This document shows positions 41,533-53,029 of a stretch of DNA of 64,000 nt, in pieces (positions within the stretch are counted from its first letter, which is position 1; the number at the start of each line of letters is the position of its first letter). The notes beneath the pieces are model-generated. The model was not told the origin of the DNA. It worked only from the letters and a program-made list of their open reading frames with translations, and did no database searches. The stretch is from Nematopogon swammerdamellus (Eukaryota > Arthropoda > Insecta > Lepidoptera > Adelidae). Both the position numbers and the translations under genes were made by a program. The stretch spans positions 22,397,566 to 22,461,565 of the forward strand of contig OX336340.1 in the NCBI GenBank assembly GCA_946902875.1, read 5' to 3'.

Positions 41533-43735
41533 TAGCCCAGTAAATAGAGGGGGGTTACCTTACAAACGGTCCGGTAGTTCTAAATTTTTGATATGTTGTC
41601 TAGGATGGTTAGAAGTATTTAAAATATAAAATGCACAATTCCCCCCCCCCTCCGCGCCCGCCGCCATATTGAAAAAACCAAAAAAAGTCGGAACTTTCTT
41701 TTGATTTTTGCTTATATCTTCATTTCCGTGCATTTTAGCTATAAAAATATTACTCATTGTTGTAGATAGTTAAATTTCCTATAAGTAACATTTTTAAATT
41801 TTGTTTCTAAGACTGAAACTTAAGGAAATATGAACTTTTAAAAGAAAAAAAAATTCCGGAAATTTGGCAAACTTCTAACTTTAGAACGCTGTAATTAAGT
41901 TATGGCCTATTCTAGGAAAAAAGTATTAGAGTAAAATTTGTAGGGAATTTAATTACCTATAAAACGCATGTAAATTTTTTTTACCAACCCTACGGAGTGG
42001 GTGGTAAAAACAAAAGTTTAAACAACGGAATATTGCTTTTTTTGCTATTGTGATGCCAGGTGATCTTGTATCTAAAAAAATCACTAATAACTTTGCAGTT
42101 TTGGCTTGAATTTGGAGTTTATACCAATCCTACTTGAGTTTCTTACATGTTACAGCGCAATGCTCATGAAGTCATGAGGCAGGCACTATTTCACTTTAGT
42201 CCAAAATGAATGTAGAGACCAAAAGAGGAAGGATACCTTACAAACGGTCCGGTAGTTCTAAATTTTTGATATGTTGTCTAGGATGGTTAGAAGTATTTTA
42301 AATGTAAAATGCACAATTTCCCCCCCTCCGCGCCCGCCGCCATATTGAAAAAACAAAAAAAAAATCGGTACTTTCTTCAGATTTTTGCTTATATCTTCAT
42401 TTCCGTGCATTTAAGCTAAAAAAGAGTTTGCTCATTGTTGTAGATAATTAAATTTCCTATAACGACCATTTTAAATTTTGTTTCTAGGACTGATACTTAC
42501 GGAGATATAAACTAAAAAAAAAAGGAATTTTCCGGAAATTTGGCAAACTTCTAATTTTAGAACGCTGTAATTAAGTTATGGCCTATTCTAGGAAAAAAGT
42601 GTCAGATAAAAATTTGTAGGGAATTTAATAACCTACAAATTTTATTCATATACTTTTTTCCTAGAATAGGCCATAACTTAATTACAGCGTTCTAAAGTTA
42701 GAAGTTTGCCAAATTTCCGAAAAATTGTTTTTTTTTATAGTCCATATCTCCGTAAGTATCAGTCCTAGAAACAAAATTTAAAATGGTGGTTATAGGAAAT
42801 TTAATTATCTATAACAATGAGCCTACTCTTTTGTAGCTAAAATGCACGGAAATGAAGATATAAGCAAAAATCTGAAAAAAGTGCCGATTTTTGTTTTGTT
42901 TTTTCAATATGGCGGCGGGCGCGGAGGGGGGGAAATTGTGCATTTTACATTTAAAATACTTCTAACCATCCTAGACAACATATCAAAAATTTAGAACTAC
43001 CGGACCGTTTGTAAGGTAACCTTCCTCTTTTGGTCTCTACATTCATTTTGGACTAAAGTGAAATAGTGCCTGCCTCGTGAGTGACTTCATGAGCATTGCG
43101 CTGTAACATGTAAGAAACTCAAGTAGGATTGGTATAAACTCCAAATTCAAGCCAAAACTGCAAAGTTATTAGTGATTTTTTTAGATACAAGATCACCTGG
43201 CATCACAATAGCAAAAAAAGCAATATTCCGTTGTTTAAACTTTTGTTTTTACCCCCCACTCCGTAGGGTTGGTTAAAAAAAATGTACATGCGTTTTGTAG
43301 GCAATTAAATTCCCTACAAATTTTATTGTGATACTTTTTTCCTAGAATAGGCCGTAACTTAATTACAGCGTTCTAAAGTTAGAAGTTTGCCAAATTTCCG
43401 GAAAATTTGTTTCTTTTAAAAGTTCATATCTCCTTAAGTATCAGTCTTAGAAACAAAATTTGAAATGTTGCTTATAGGAAATTTAATTATGTACAACAAT
43501 GAGTAAGGTTTTTCATAGCTAAAATGCACGTAAATGAAGATATAAGCAAAAATCGGAAGAAAGTGCCGATTTTTTTTGGTTTTTTCAATATGGCGGCGGG
43601 CGCGGAGGCGGGGGGGGAATTGTGCATTTTATATTTTAAATACTTCTAACCATCCTAGACAACATATCCAAAATTTAGAACTACCGGACCGTTTGTAAGG
43701 TAACCACCCTCTTTTGGTCTCTATTTACTGGGCTA
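41533..43735. mobile_element. 2.2 kb palindromic element with TTA duplication (PIF/Harbinger-like, non-autonomous)
   Basis: Ends tagcccagtaaatag and ctatttactgggcta are exact inverted repeats, flanked by TTA at 41530-41532 and 43736-43738. Inside, a segment headed ttacaaacggtccggtagtt occurs twice forward (41562, ~42236) and twice reversed (~43010, ~43700). The whole element is therefore a two-unit inverted repeat with arms of ~1.1 kb and centre near 42635. Each unit has a gccgccatattg block. No protein frame survives. Confidence 0.85.
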
Positions 43736-43852
43736 TTAGTGATATTTCGTCCGCGGACACTTTCTCTTTGTCCCCAAATTTGGGGGCAGGTCCAGTGTAG
43801 AATTTGATTTATTTTAGCAAAGAAAATTTAACTAAAATTGTATTGGATTAGT

Positions 43853-44667
43853 GTCTCTTTGTAGTAAGCACCTGACAGCTGACGCTGCTAATCGTAACGA
43901 AAGTCGAGAAGCGAAGCCAGTTCTTCGTTCATCGCATCGTACAGAATGGTATATAGTTAAGGTGTGTGCTGACAACATTTGAAAGGACAATGAAGGTAAT
44001 TAACATACTTTGCGGAAAAACGAAATCCATCCACCGCCCCGACATAACCTGTTAGTGTGGCTATTCCCTAACCCTAGAGTGTTTTTATAAGCCGGAAAAG
44101 AGGCAATCCTAAGTCGCTATTGAAAATAAATTTGCGCAAGTCGCCATTTTGTATGAAATTTTGACGTGATAACGTCTTATAAATTGATGAACACGGGCAG
44201 CACGTACGAAAGAGTGTCACGTTGATAGTCACGTTGATATTCAAAGTTACCATGGAAACGTCCTCGGCCCAAGCGGCAGTGTTGCCAAACGTACGGTAAT
44301 TGCCGTATCGTACGGTAATCGAGGCTAGAAATCGACAAATGTACGATTGTACAATTCTTATAGCTGTGTTTCTTTATGACGTTTTTTTTTTAAAAACTAT
44401 CGTCCGTAAACCGACTTTACAGACAACCAATTTTTTTTTTCGTGAAATTTTGATTTTTTGCCCCAGTTTTGATTTCCGCAGGCTAAGTCTTTTCTAATAG
44501 CAGTGTTTTGTGGTCCTTTATGCTCCTTTTTACGAGGTGCAATGCAACAAATGCAAAATGAGAAGAAGTATGAAAAAAACAAGACATATGGCTATACGGT
44601 CATACTATCCTTGCCTTTACGTAAGAAAAAAATTAAGTTAACTGTCAGGTGCTTACTACAAAGAGAC
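43853..44667. mobile_element. 815 bp DNA element with 26 bp perfect terminal inverted repeats
   Basis: gtctctttgtagtaagcacc + tgacag at 43853-43878, and its exact reverse complement at 44642-44667. The interior contains the acgtgataacgtc element (44164-44383) and blocks shared with 30600-31190. No clear target-site duplication. No transposase frame. Confidence 0.8.
44164..44383. mobile_element. Inverted copy of the 31497-31735 element
   Basis: acgtgataacgtcttataaa ... gttgccaaacgtacggtaat ... tctttatgacg. One terminus lacks the last ~8 bases (atcacgt). Confidence 0.75.
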
Positions 44668-45178
44668 GCTCGTATCATTGCTGCGGCCTGCGTGCGAGTG
44701 GCGTTGAATTATCAAAATTATTCAAAATATAAACAAACATCAAAATACAATCATTTTGGACGAATATATGTAGGTGCCAGTACTGCCGCCACTGTAACGT
44801 GGTAACGGTTACTTTACTACGTACATACATACTGCAGTGCAGTGCGTGTTTTCTCTATTTGCAGTGCCGGCAAAACCATTACAGCCACCAAAAACACAGT
44901 TTATTTTTTTACAAAAAATATTTATTTACGATTTTATAGTTACGATGGGTCTGGCATAGTCGATGCGACTAAAGCCCTATTTAGAAAAAAATAACGCAAC
45001 AGCAGTGAGTGGTCGTGATCACAATCAAATTTCAATTGTGCCATACTTAGTACCGTAGATACTGTCTAAAAATCTGCCTAGCTCTTGATAGGTAGGTAAT
45101 AGAATGGTTGAGTATAAATCCACAGAAAGATGTGCAGTGTGAGTCAATATCCTTGGTGTGAGTGCGAACTCATGTAAA
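44668..45178. other. 5' flank of the ZAD zinc-finger gene
   Basis: AT-rich, no repeat family recognised. Probably contains the promoter and 5' UTR, but no TATA box or start site is evident. Confidence 0.4.
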
Positions 45179-46612
45179 ATGGATAGAGACAAAGACAAAA
45201 CCACGCTCCTTTGTGAGACATGTTTAAGTAGCGGCAGGAAGCTTGCGCCGCTGGGCAGTTTACAAAACTTGCTTGTTTCTCTAATAGACTGCGAAATAAA
45301 TGTTGGCATCTGTATATGTTGGGAATGCAGCGCAGTACTCAGGCGAACGGCACAGTTCAGACTGAGAGTCGCACGCGCACAGGCCTGGCTGAACGCGACA
45401 CATTACACCGACTGGGATCGACGAGACGCTAAACCTATCTCATCCCTTCGGCCTACCGGGACTGTTCTTGAAGTTGACATAAATTCTGAACTAATTTCAC
45501 ATGATGCAAACGAAGACCAAACGGAAGAGTATCGCTACAGCGATGAGGAACAAGGCTCAAACGGGGAACATAATTCTAAAAATATATTTGAACATAAAAA
45601 CTGCAAAGTTGAAATAAATTTTAAAGAAGAAAGTACACCTGCTATCACTTGTATAGTTAAAAATGAATCAAAAAAATGTTTCGATTCAGAAGAGCTTCAC
45701 ATAAAAAGTGTAATGAAAGACGACCAAAAAATTGGAAGGCGAAGACAACAAACTAAAATGAAATGTGTAACAGAACAGACTCCAGAAGCGAAAAAGAAAA
45801 ACTATGAATGTGATAATTGTGGAAAAAAATTTATAAGTCGTATAAAAATTAAGCAACACTTGCAGTGTCACGGGGACAAATTATATGAATGCTCCGCTTG
45901 CGGGCGTCGATTTAAAAGAAAAGAGTATTTGAAGGTTCACTATCAATTGATGCATGCGGTAGCCGCAGTTCCTAGTGAGGTTTATTGCGTTGAGTGCAAT
46001 AAACAATTTACAACCATGCAGTCATATAAAATGCACGTAGCTAAAGTTCATACAGAAAAGTCTGATGTTAAAATCTCCTGCACAGCCTGTGACAAGACAT
46101 TCGCGAACACCAGACGTTTAAATAACCATTATGACTTTATCCATTTGAAGAAAACTAAGTTTTTCTGTGAGATTTGCAATAAGAATTATTCTAAAAAATT
46201 TGCTTTGCAATATCACATCAAGCGGTTTCACGAAGGAATTCCTCTTCCCAAAAATCAAGTATGTAATATTTGCAACAGGGAGTTTTCAACTAAGAAGACT
46301 CTGGTACACCACATCCGCACACACACGGGCGAACGTCCTCATAGATGCGACTACTGCAGTGCCGCATTCACCCAGCCCGGTGCTAAGAAAAATCACATGA
46401 AGCATGTCCACGAAGGAGTTAAATATCTGAGCAATCACATGTGTAATATTTGCGGTAAAGGATTCACTACTAGAAGGTCTTTAGTTCACCACATCCGCAC
46501 GCACACTGGAGAACGCCCACACAAGTGTGTCTACTGTAGTGCTGCATTTGCTCAGCTGAGTGGTATGAAGAACCATGTGAAAAAAGTTCATCTTCGAGCT
46601 GCAAGAAGTTAA
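45179..46612 (+). CDS. ZAD-C2H2 zinc-finger transcription factor, single exon
   Basis: 477 aa from ATG at 45179 (aaaatgg context; an open frame extends 7 codons upstream with no other ATG). ZAD factors are nuclear DNA-binding proteins, greatly expanded in insects. An N-terminal ZAD-type zinc-binding domain (residues ~12-72) has CETC at 12-15 and CWEC at 47-50, followed by the AQ..L..A helix. Next is an acidic linker (~90-200). Nine C2H2 fingers follow from residue ~209 to 472: YECDNC, YECSAC, YCVEC, ISCTAC, FFCEIC, VCNIC, HRCDYC, MCNIC and HKCVYC types. TGERPH linkers occur only between fingers 6-7 and 8-9, and these two pairs are near-duplicates. Frame intact, stop at 46610-46612. The individual orthologue is not recognised. 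Confidence 0.9.
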   Translation: MDRDKDKTTLLCETCLSSGRKLAPLGSLQNLLVSLIDCEINVGICICWECSAVLRRTAQFRLRVARAQAWLNATHYTDWDRRDAKPISSLRPTGTVLEVDINSELISHDANEDQTEEYRYSDEEQGSNGEHNSKNIFEHKNCKVEINFKEESTPAITCIVKNESKKCFDSEELHIKSVMKDDQKIGRRRQQTKMKCVTEQTPEAKKKNYECDNCGKKFISRIKIKQHLQCHGDKLYECSACGRRFKRKEYLKVHYQLMHAVAAVPSEVYCVECNKQFTTMQSYKMHVAKVHTEKSDVKISCTACDKTFANTRRLNNHYDFIHLKKTKFFCEICNKNYSKKFALQYHIKRFHEGIPLPKNQVCNICNREFSTKKTLVHHIRTHTGERPHRCDYCSAAFTQPGAKKNHMKHVHEGVKYLSNHMCNICGKGFTTRRSLVHHIRTHTGERPHKCVYCSAAFAQLSGMKNHVKKVHLRAARS

Positions 46613-46814
46613 TTATTTTACTTAAATTCCACTGAATACAATATCTTACAACTTTTAAGAGTATTTTATTTGTTTTATATAAGTACATCAAACCAATCGC
46701 TGGGTAAAACCAGCTGGGTTAAGTTTTTTAAATGAAACCCCCATTGAGTTTGGAAAAAACCAAATAGTTTTAAAAGATGCATAAAAGAAAGACATTTATT
46801 TTATTTTATTGATT

Positions 46815-46935
46815 ACATACAAATACATACCACATTCTGTATCCCGACAATCGGGGTAAAGCAGAGTAATCGGTGTTGTGCTGCAAGAACTCCGTTCAAT
46901 TACAGCAGAACACCGACCACCACGTTTAGCGAAAG
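46815..46935 (+). repeat. Family C repeat, 5' part only
   Basis: cattctgtatcccgacaatc, gcagagtaatcggtgttgtg, cagaacaccgaccaccacg; truncated after that. Confidence 0.75.
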
Positions 46936-47994
46936 ATAAATTTGATATATATAATAAAATTACTAAAGAAAATTATATTACTAGCACATTGGAAATTATC
47001 GTTGGCTAGAATGCGGTTATTTGACATTTTGACATCTTCGTTTCGCGGCCATACTTATATTCTCACTCAACAGCCCTGTGCTCATTGTTCGAAATGACAC
47101 ACACGGTCGCAAAGCATGCTGCAGCTGTCAAAATGCAAAACATGCTGGAGGTCACCTTGAAAAGTTGAAACGTCAATTATATCAAAAAATACTTGTATTT
47201 AGCCGAGGCTATTGTACTGTACCTCGACTTTACAAAACATTCGTAATCTTCTCTTCGTTATCAGCTCACATGAGCCGATCAACGCGAAGCTACAATCAGC
47301 ACGGTTCGTCCACCATTTATTGTTTACCTACCTAATTCGGTTTTTGTGAGTTTCATACAGAGTTGTTTTGTGTGGGAACGCACGGAGATTCGGCGCCGCG
47401 CGCGCACTTATAACTAACATATTTCGTAAAATAATGAAGTCAAATAAATAAACTCTATTGATAATAATATTTTGTAAAATAATGAAGTCAAATCAATAGC
47501 GAATGAAATTACCCACAAAACTATGTAAAACAAGTGAGGATTCACTTATTTAGAAGCACAGACATATTTTTTGATTTCCAGGAAAAACAAAACACGCCCA
47601 ACATTTTTTCCAATTTTTTTCTAACCTAAAATTGACAATTTATCTAAAGTGCTCACTCGTTCTAACAAGAAAAATTCTCTGAAATTGTATTAGCCGAAAA
47701 CCTGTGTGGATACAGATCGGAGCCGGCGGCGTAAGAAATAACTGCTCCTCACAGAGCAGTTGGCAGCTGGCAGTTAATTAAGGAAAAACAAAAAACACTC
47801 GACATTTTTCCGTTTTTTTTTTCTAACCTAAAATTGACAATTTCCCCATACAAATTATATATCAATGTGTAGGTAAAAGAATGCTGTCTCTAACAGTCGG
47901 CAACTAATAAATATGACTTGAATCCATCCCACAATTAAAAAAATAAAAATAAAAAACCTTGAGGCAAAAATGACAAGACGTCAGAACGAGGCTC
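46936..47994. other. Intergenic, diverged copy of the 34.35-35.0 kb segment
   Basis: From ~47400 it shares acatatttcgtaaaataa, acaagtgaggatt, agaagcacagac, ttctaacctaaaa and gtgtaggtaaaa in order with 33.97-34.83 kb, but without the mariner-like MITE and retroelement found there. Old duplicated or repeat-derived DNA; no gene seen. Confidence 0.5.
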
Positions 47995-48110
47995 CTGTCA
48001 GATCGGCATGGCATTCGCAATCCCCGTGCATCACAGAATGTCCATGAACATTGTTAGGCATCTACTCGTAGGTGAAAAGATACCAAAAGTCACACTTTCC
48101 ATAAAAAATA
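47995..48110 (+). mobile_element. LINE 3' tail fragment
   Basis: gatcggcatggcattcgcaa, catcacagaatgtccatgaa, ctttccataaaaaata. Confidence 0.65.
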
Positions 48111-48584
48111 TTTTTTTTCTCTTTGATTGCAGAATTCTTTGTAGGTGTATTTTATGTCAATGGAAAGGTATTTTAACCATCTATCTAAAGTTCTCTCTCG
48201 TTCTAATAAGAAAAATTCACTGAATTAGCACTAGGTGAATATTTTCAACTTCGCCCATCGGTGCCCGCACGGGCCCAACGGAAGAGAACTTTTAAAAGGA
48301 TCGGAGCACGCGCGTCTCTATCGGAACATAGCAGGTTGATCTATAAACTATACAGGTTACGTAGGTCATTCACACTATAAAAGGGGTATTGGCTACGAAT
48401 AGGTATTGGTAATACATACCCATGGTGACCAACGGGATTGAAAGTGCTATTCACATTATTGTTTATTGTTTATTTATCCTCTCTTGGCAGTACACTGCGC
48501 TCAGATTTGTCATATTAACATTGTAACATTCCGCCAGTTCGATTAAATCACAGCGAAGAAGAACTGACAATAAACTTCAATCCG
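48111..48584. other. Intergenic, no gene seen
   Basis: Continues the old duplicated segment (gaaaaattcactgaat near 48210). No coding signal. Confidence 0.4.
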
Positions 48585-48760
48585 TTCAATCCGGTCATGC
48601 TCCTATCAGCCAATATCACCTCCGAGAAGGTAGGTGCCATACCGGAGACTTCCCTGGATTGCTGCCTATACTGGCCTAGAGGAGAACACAATCGAAGCTG
48701 CTATACGGCCATCTTACATCCGGTACGGTGGTACCAACCCACCCACGGAACTGAATTTTA
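48585..48760 (-). repeat. LINE 3' UTR fragment, minus strand
   Basis: caatatcacctccgagaagg, tggcctagaggagaacac and acatccggtacggtggtacc are the reverse complement of the 40705-40935 blocks. Confidence 0.65.
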
Positions 48761-49229
48761 TTTATGACAGATGCAGCAATTCTTGATAAAGTGAAATTGT
48801 TTTTATATTATCAATCACCCATATTTCTGTTTTTCCTAACAAATTTGTTTTTATGGAACATGATATGGTACTGGACATCATCTACTAAATAATAAAATAA
48901 AGGTTGACTGGAAGAAATCACTTGCAGTTATAAGTCCTTCTTTGCGCCGAAAGACGAATTGCTTGAATTGAATTGAAAAGATTGGCCCATTTCTGGTTAC
49001 ATGCTCGATTGAAACGTTCTCTTACTTGCAATGGGCCCGGGCCCGGATGTGTTCGGGGAAGCCATTACGTTCTTAATTTGTTACCTGCTCATGCCATCAT
49101 CATATCTCTAGAGATAGGATAATTGGATACATATTTGCCTAAATGCTTAAAAATAAGGAAGTGGCTTATTTGTTGGATACATATTTGCCTAAATGCTAAA
49201 AAATAAGGAAGTGGCTTATTTGAAAAATC
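48761..49229. other. Intergenic with a short tandem duplication
   Basis: ggatacatatttgcctaaat occurs twice (49125 and 49175), each followed by ataaggaagtggcttatttg. ggcccgggcccgg palindrome near 49033. No gene. Confidence 0.5.
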
Positions 49230-49585
49230 TGTTAAGTGCGAGTTTTACTCGCGCACGGAGGTTTCCGTATCTATCCGCTATTATCTGCCTATCTTTTGTC
49301 TTTCAACAATGCAATGTATAAAAGCCTGTGGCGCTATCTATTATTCAGTAGTGTGACTAATCGATTTTTCGGACGTTTTTTGTATGGGAGCCCCCTTAAT
49401 TTTTAACATTTTCTTTTTTTTTATTATTTGTTGTTATATCCGCCATAGTAAAACATATTCTGTGAAAATTTCAACGGGCTACCTATTACGGGTCAAGAGA
49501 TACAGCCCTCTGACAGACGGACGGACGGACGGACGGCGGAGGCTTAGTAATAGGCTTCCGTATGGGATACGGACCTCAAAAAATT
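49230..49585 (+). repeat. Family P repeat
   Basis: taagtgcgagttttactcgc ... ccgccatagtaaaacatatt ... gacggacggacggcggaggc. Confidence 0.85.
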
Positions 49586-52289
49586 TATTTAATTAAATAA
49601 TTCCCGGGATTCCCGGGAACGTTACTATACTATGCTTCGCTCGGGTGTAATTTGTTTTTAAAAAGAAGAAAGTAAGTAAGCCCACTGCTGTACCTTTATT
49701 TCGACCAGCGGAACACTTTGTTTTGTATGAGAGCCACATCTTAGCGTAACCAAAACATAATTTTATTTAGCCTATCATGTGTCATGTATAGTTAAATGTA
49801 TTTGTACTAAGTTTCATTGAATTCAAATGATTGGTTTAATAGTTATGGAGGACCATACATACATACAGAAAATATTTCTAAAAAACATCAATTTAGTTTT
49901 AGTATCGCACATAGAGTCTACAAATGCAATATCTCATAAAACAAAATAACTTACTCTATAACCATCCATACCTTACAGATTTATTATTAATATTGATGAT
50001 AAATACCAGCTAAGCCACGGGCACAATGAATGTCATATTTTGATAAGTAAGTCAGCAAATACCAGATGACCTAATAAGACCACTTAAAAGCCTATGCAAA
50101 GTGCACAGAGAGCTCAATCTTATCTCTGTGTACTGGACCCCAGTGACATTAAGTGAATGCATTAACCTACAATAACAAATTAGATTATCTACGAGCTCGT
50201 AATTACTGCTTTTATACTAATATAAATAAAAACAATATAATTAATTATATTAATTTATTAATGTAAACTAAATTAAAATATACCCTCTAAATGCCAAACT
50301 TTGTACTTACACAAGCATTTACATTAATTCAAATTTAAAATTTCTTTACACAATAAAATATTATACGAAACATACACCTAGTATAATTATTACTACAATA
50401 GCTCTAGGAATATCTCTCAGGTAATAACTACATTAGGTACATTAGGTAACAATCAGTGTTGTCCAAAGGTTCCTTTGACGATATTATTATGGAATGTTTT
50501 TATAAATTATAATATTCTAAACGCAAAATATGACTAATGTATGGCTTAAATACTCCTCTAATGCACACTCACTACCTATATCGAAAGCTACATGCCAATG
50601 AGAGATGGATCAGGGCATTGTCCGAAAGAAGTATGTAGATAGGCCGACAATTTCCACATGCTAGAGGGATGTTTATCACACCGGAGCGCATGTCTTAAGT
50701 GAGTGCTTAACCAGGGATCTCCAACCATTGTCCTAGTGAGTGTCATGCTTCAGGCATCGTTTTCTTCCACAGCTCAGTTAAGGGACTCTCTAAGGAGATT
50801 AAGAATTTTTTTTATTTTAGGTTTTTATTATTTGTTGTTGTACTTTATAGTTCGCACTATAATCACACCGAGTTTGAAGCTTATATATGTATGTATTACC
50901 GTTTTTACTATAGAGCAAAAACAAAAAATTATTAAAACCCACTTTTCTTGTATGGGGGACCTCTTAATATTTTATTTTTATTATTTGTTAAGATATCCGC
51001 CATAATAACACATAATATTCCCTTTAAAAATATAGCCCTTTAACCCTTAAATTGTTACAAGCCCCGCGCGGGGATTATTCAAAGTCAAATCTTTAAATGT
51101 TATAAGCCCCGCGCGGGGTTATAACATTTAACGATTAAATATCTGGTACTTATAAACAAGTAAGCGCTCTTTTGCTGTTTTTTTGACATTGATCTATAGA
51201 CAATTTCATTGACTTTATGGATCAAAAGAGTTTATTGATCTAGCTTCAGTATTTCACGAAATATTTGAGTTTTTGGCAGGGTCGGCGGTCGCGGCCTTGG
51301 CGCGCCGGTAACGCGTGGAAATTAAGGAGGGAAAAGCATTTAATTGAGGTGATAATTGAAGGGTTAAAGGTACAATATATTGACGGACAGACGGCGTAGA
51401 CTTAGTAATAGTCCCGTACGTTAGCGGGTATTTATTGGACACTGTCGCCTAAACTGGCTCTAAGGCTGTTTCATAGGCGACATTGCTTGGTCAACGGGCG
51501 TAGCCAGGGGAGGTTTTGGGAGGTTCAATCGAAGCCCCCCCCCCCCCCCCCGAAATAAAAAATTTACACGACCTCTGATTAGTGGGACCTAAATTAAGGC
51601 ACCAAAGTACGGAATACCAGAATACGGTCCACATGTCTATTCTGAAATAATTCACGTTGATTTTATTTCTAAAACCCCTCCCGAAAACGAAACCTGGCTA
51701 CGCCCGTAATCACTCCACTGGTGATTACATTCGGGTATCTACGTAGTTAATTAACTTGATGTATGATATAATTTAAATCTTATAACCTAATATAATAGGT
51801 ACTTATAGCCCATTTACATTTAAAATTTCGCGAACACATTTCAATCTAGCGGCAATGTGATGAACTCAGCAGTCACCGAACACTTCCGGGCCCAGGGCCC
51901 ATTGCAAGTAGAATTAGGTTTCAATTGAGCCCTCAAAACATGTCGGTCCCAAAATATAGTTTGCAATTAAAAAAAAACTCTTGACAAAAATAAATCCAGG
52001 CTATGCCCTTAGCCACCCCAAGATGTTCCTCGAATTGCATTAGTGAAAACTGTATGTACATTTGGTTCAGCCGTTTTTGAGTTTAACTATTATAAACAGA
52101 CAGACGGACATAGATAAAAAAATTGCCTTTTATAATAGTAGAAGTTTCTTTTAGCTTATTTGCTTTTACATTCTGTCTGTATTTGAAGGACATTCAATAA
52201 CGTGTGTTTTGTGTTTTTCTTTGGTCGGCTTGCTCGAATGATGCAACCTAACAAACAATGATGCATGCAGAATGATTAAAAATAGGAAA
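49586..52289. other. Long gene-free stretch
   Basis: AT-rich. Partial family P piece at 50935-51050 with a tail at 51365-51430. Palindromes with ccccgcgcgggg at about 51063 and 51108 (the second inside a ~39 bp palindrome, 51093-51131). A run of 16-18 C near 51535. No convincing exon. Confidence 0.5.
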
Positions 52290-52640
52290 AACCGGCCAAG
52301 TGCTAGTCGAACTCACGCACCGAGGGTTTCGTATCACCATGTCATGGTCAGCGGCACTCACATCATCTATGGAGTTGGAATGCTTCATATTCTTTTCAGT
52401 AGATGGCACGCATACACTTTTTAGTTTCTTGTATGGGAACCCCGTGATTTTTTTTTACTTTTTCTTATTTTTATTATTCGTTCTTATATCGGCCATAATA
52501 AAACATATTCTATAAAATTTTCAACTGGCTACCTATTACGGTTCAAGAGATACAGCCCTCGGACAGACGGACAGACAAACAGACAGACGGCGTAGGCTTA
52601 GTAATAGGGTCCCGTACGACGAATACGGAACCCTAAAAAT
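52290..52640 (+). repeat. Family P repeat, near full length
   Basis: accggccaagtgctagtcga ... cggccataataaaacatatt ... gacggcgtaggcttagtaat ... acggaaccctaa. Confidence 0.88.
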
Positions 52641-52888
52641 CATATTTACATAAAAGAACAAGTCCCTCGCGCTAATAAGTTTCAAAACCACTGGCCTGGC
52701 TGGATGTCCGGTGCTCATATAGTGATAATCATATCAGTAGTCGCCTATCTAAAAATAACTGCTTTAATAAGCCTTAACCTTGCACTTATTTTTCACTCCA
52801 TATTGGTGAAAAGAAGTCATAACGACAACGGCTTTCGTTTATTAACATTTTATTTAAAAATGTTTATCTATTTTAAAAAAAATTCACA

Positions 52889-52996
52889 ATGAAAGATAAA
52901 ATAGTGTTCATACTATCACTGCCGTATCTCCTGCTGGTGCAAGTGGGATTTTGGTTCAATGATGTGGTGTTAGAAACATGTGTCAAATTTATAAAG
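52889..52996 (+). CDS. Possible first coding exon with a signal-peptide-like N-terminus
   Basis: ATG at 52889 (cacaatg) encodes MKDKIVFILSLPYLLLVQVG and then FWFNDVVLETCVKFIK, ending at a consensus donor gtgagt (52997) in phase 0. A short basic n-region plus an 11-residue hydrophobic core fits a signal peptide or anchor. No continuation exon with matching phase is certain; the frame at 54154-54384 would need phase 1 or 2 entry. Not a family I recognise. Could be a small secreted or membrane protein gene, or chance. Confidence 0.35.
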
Positions 52997-53029
52997 GTGA
53001 GTCAGTGCTCAATTAAAAAAAATATCTTA

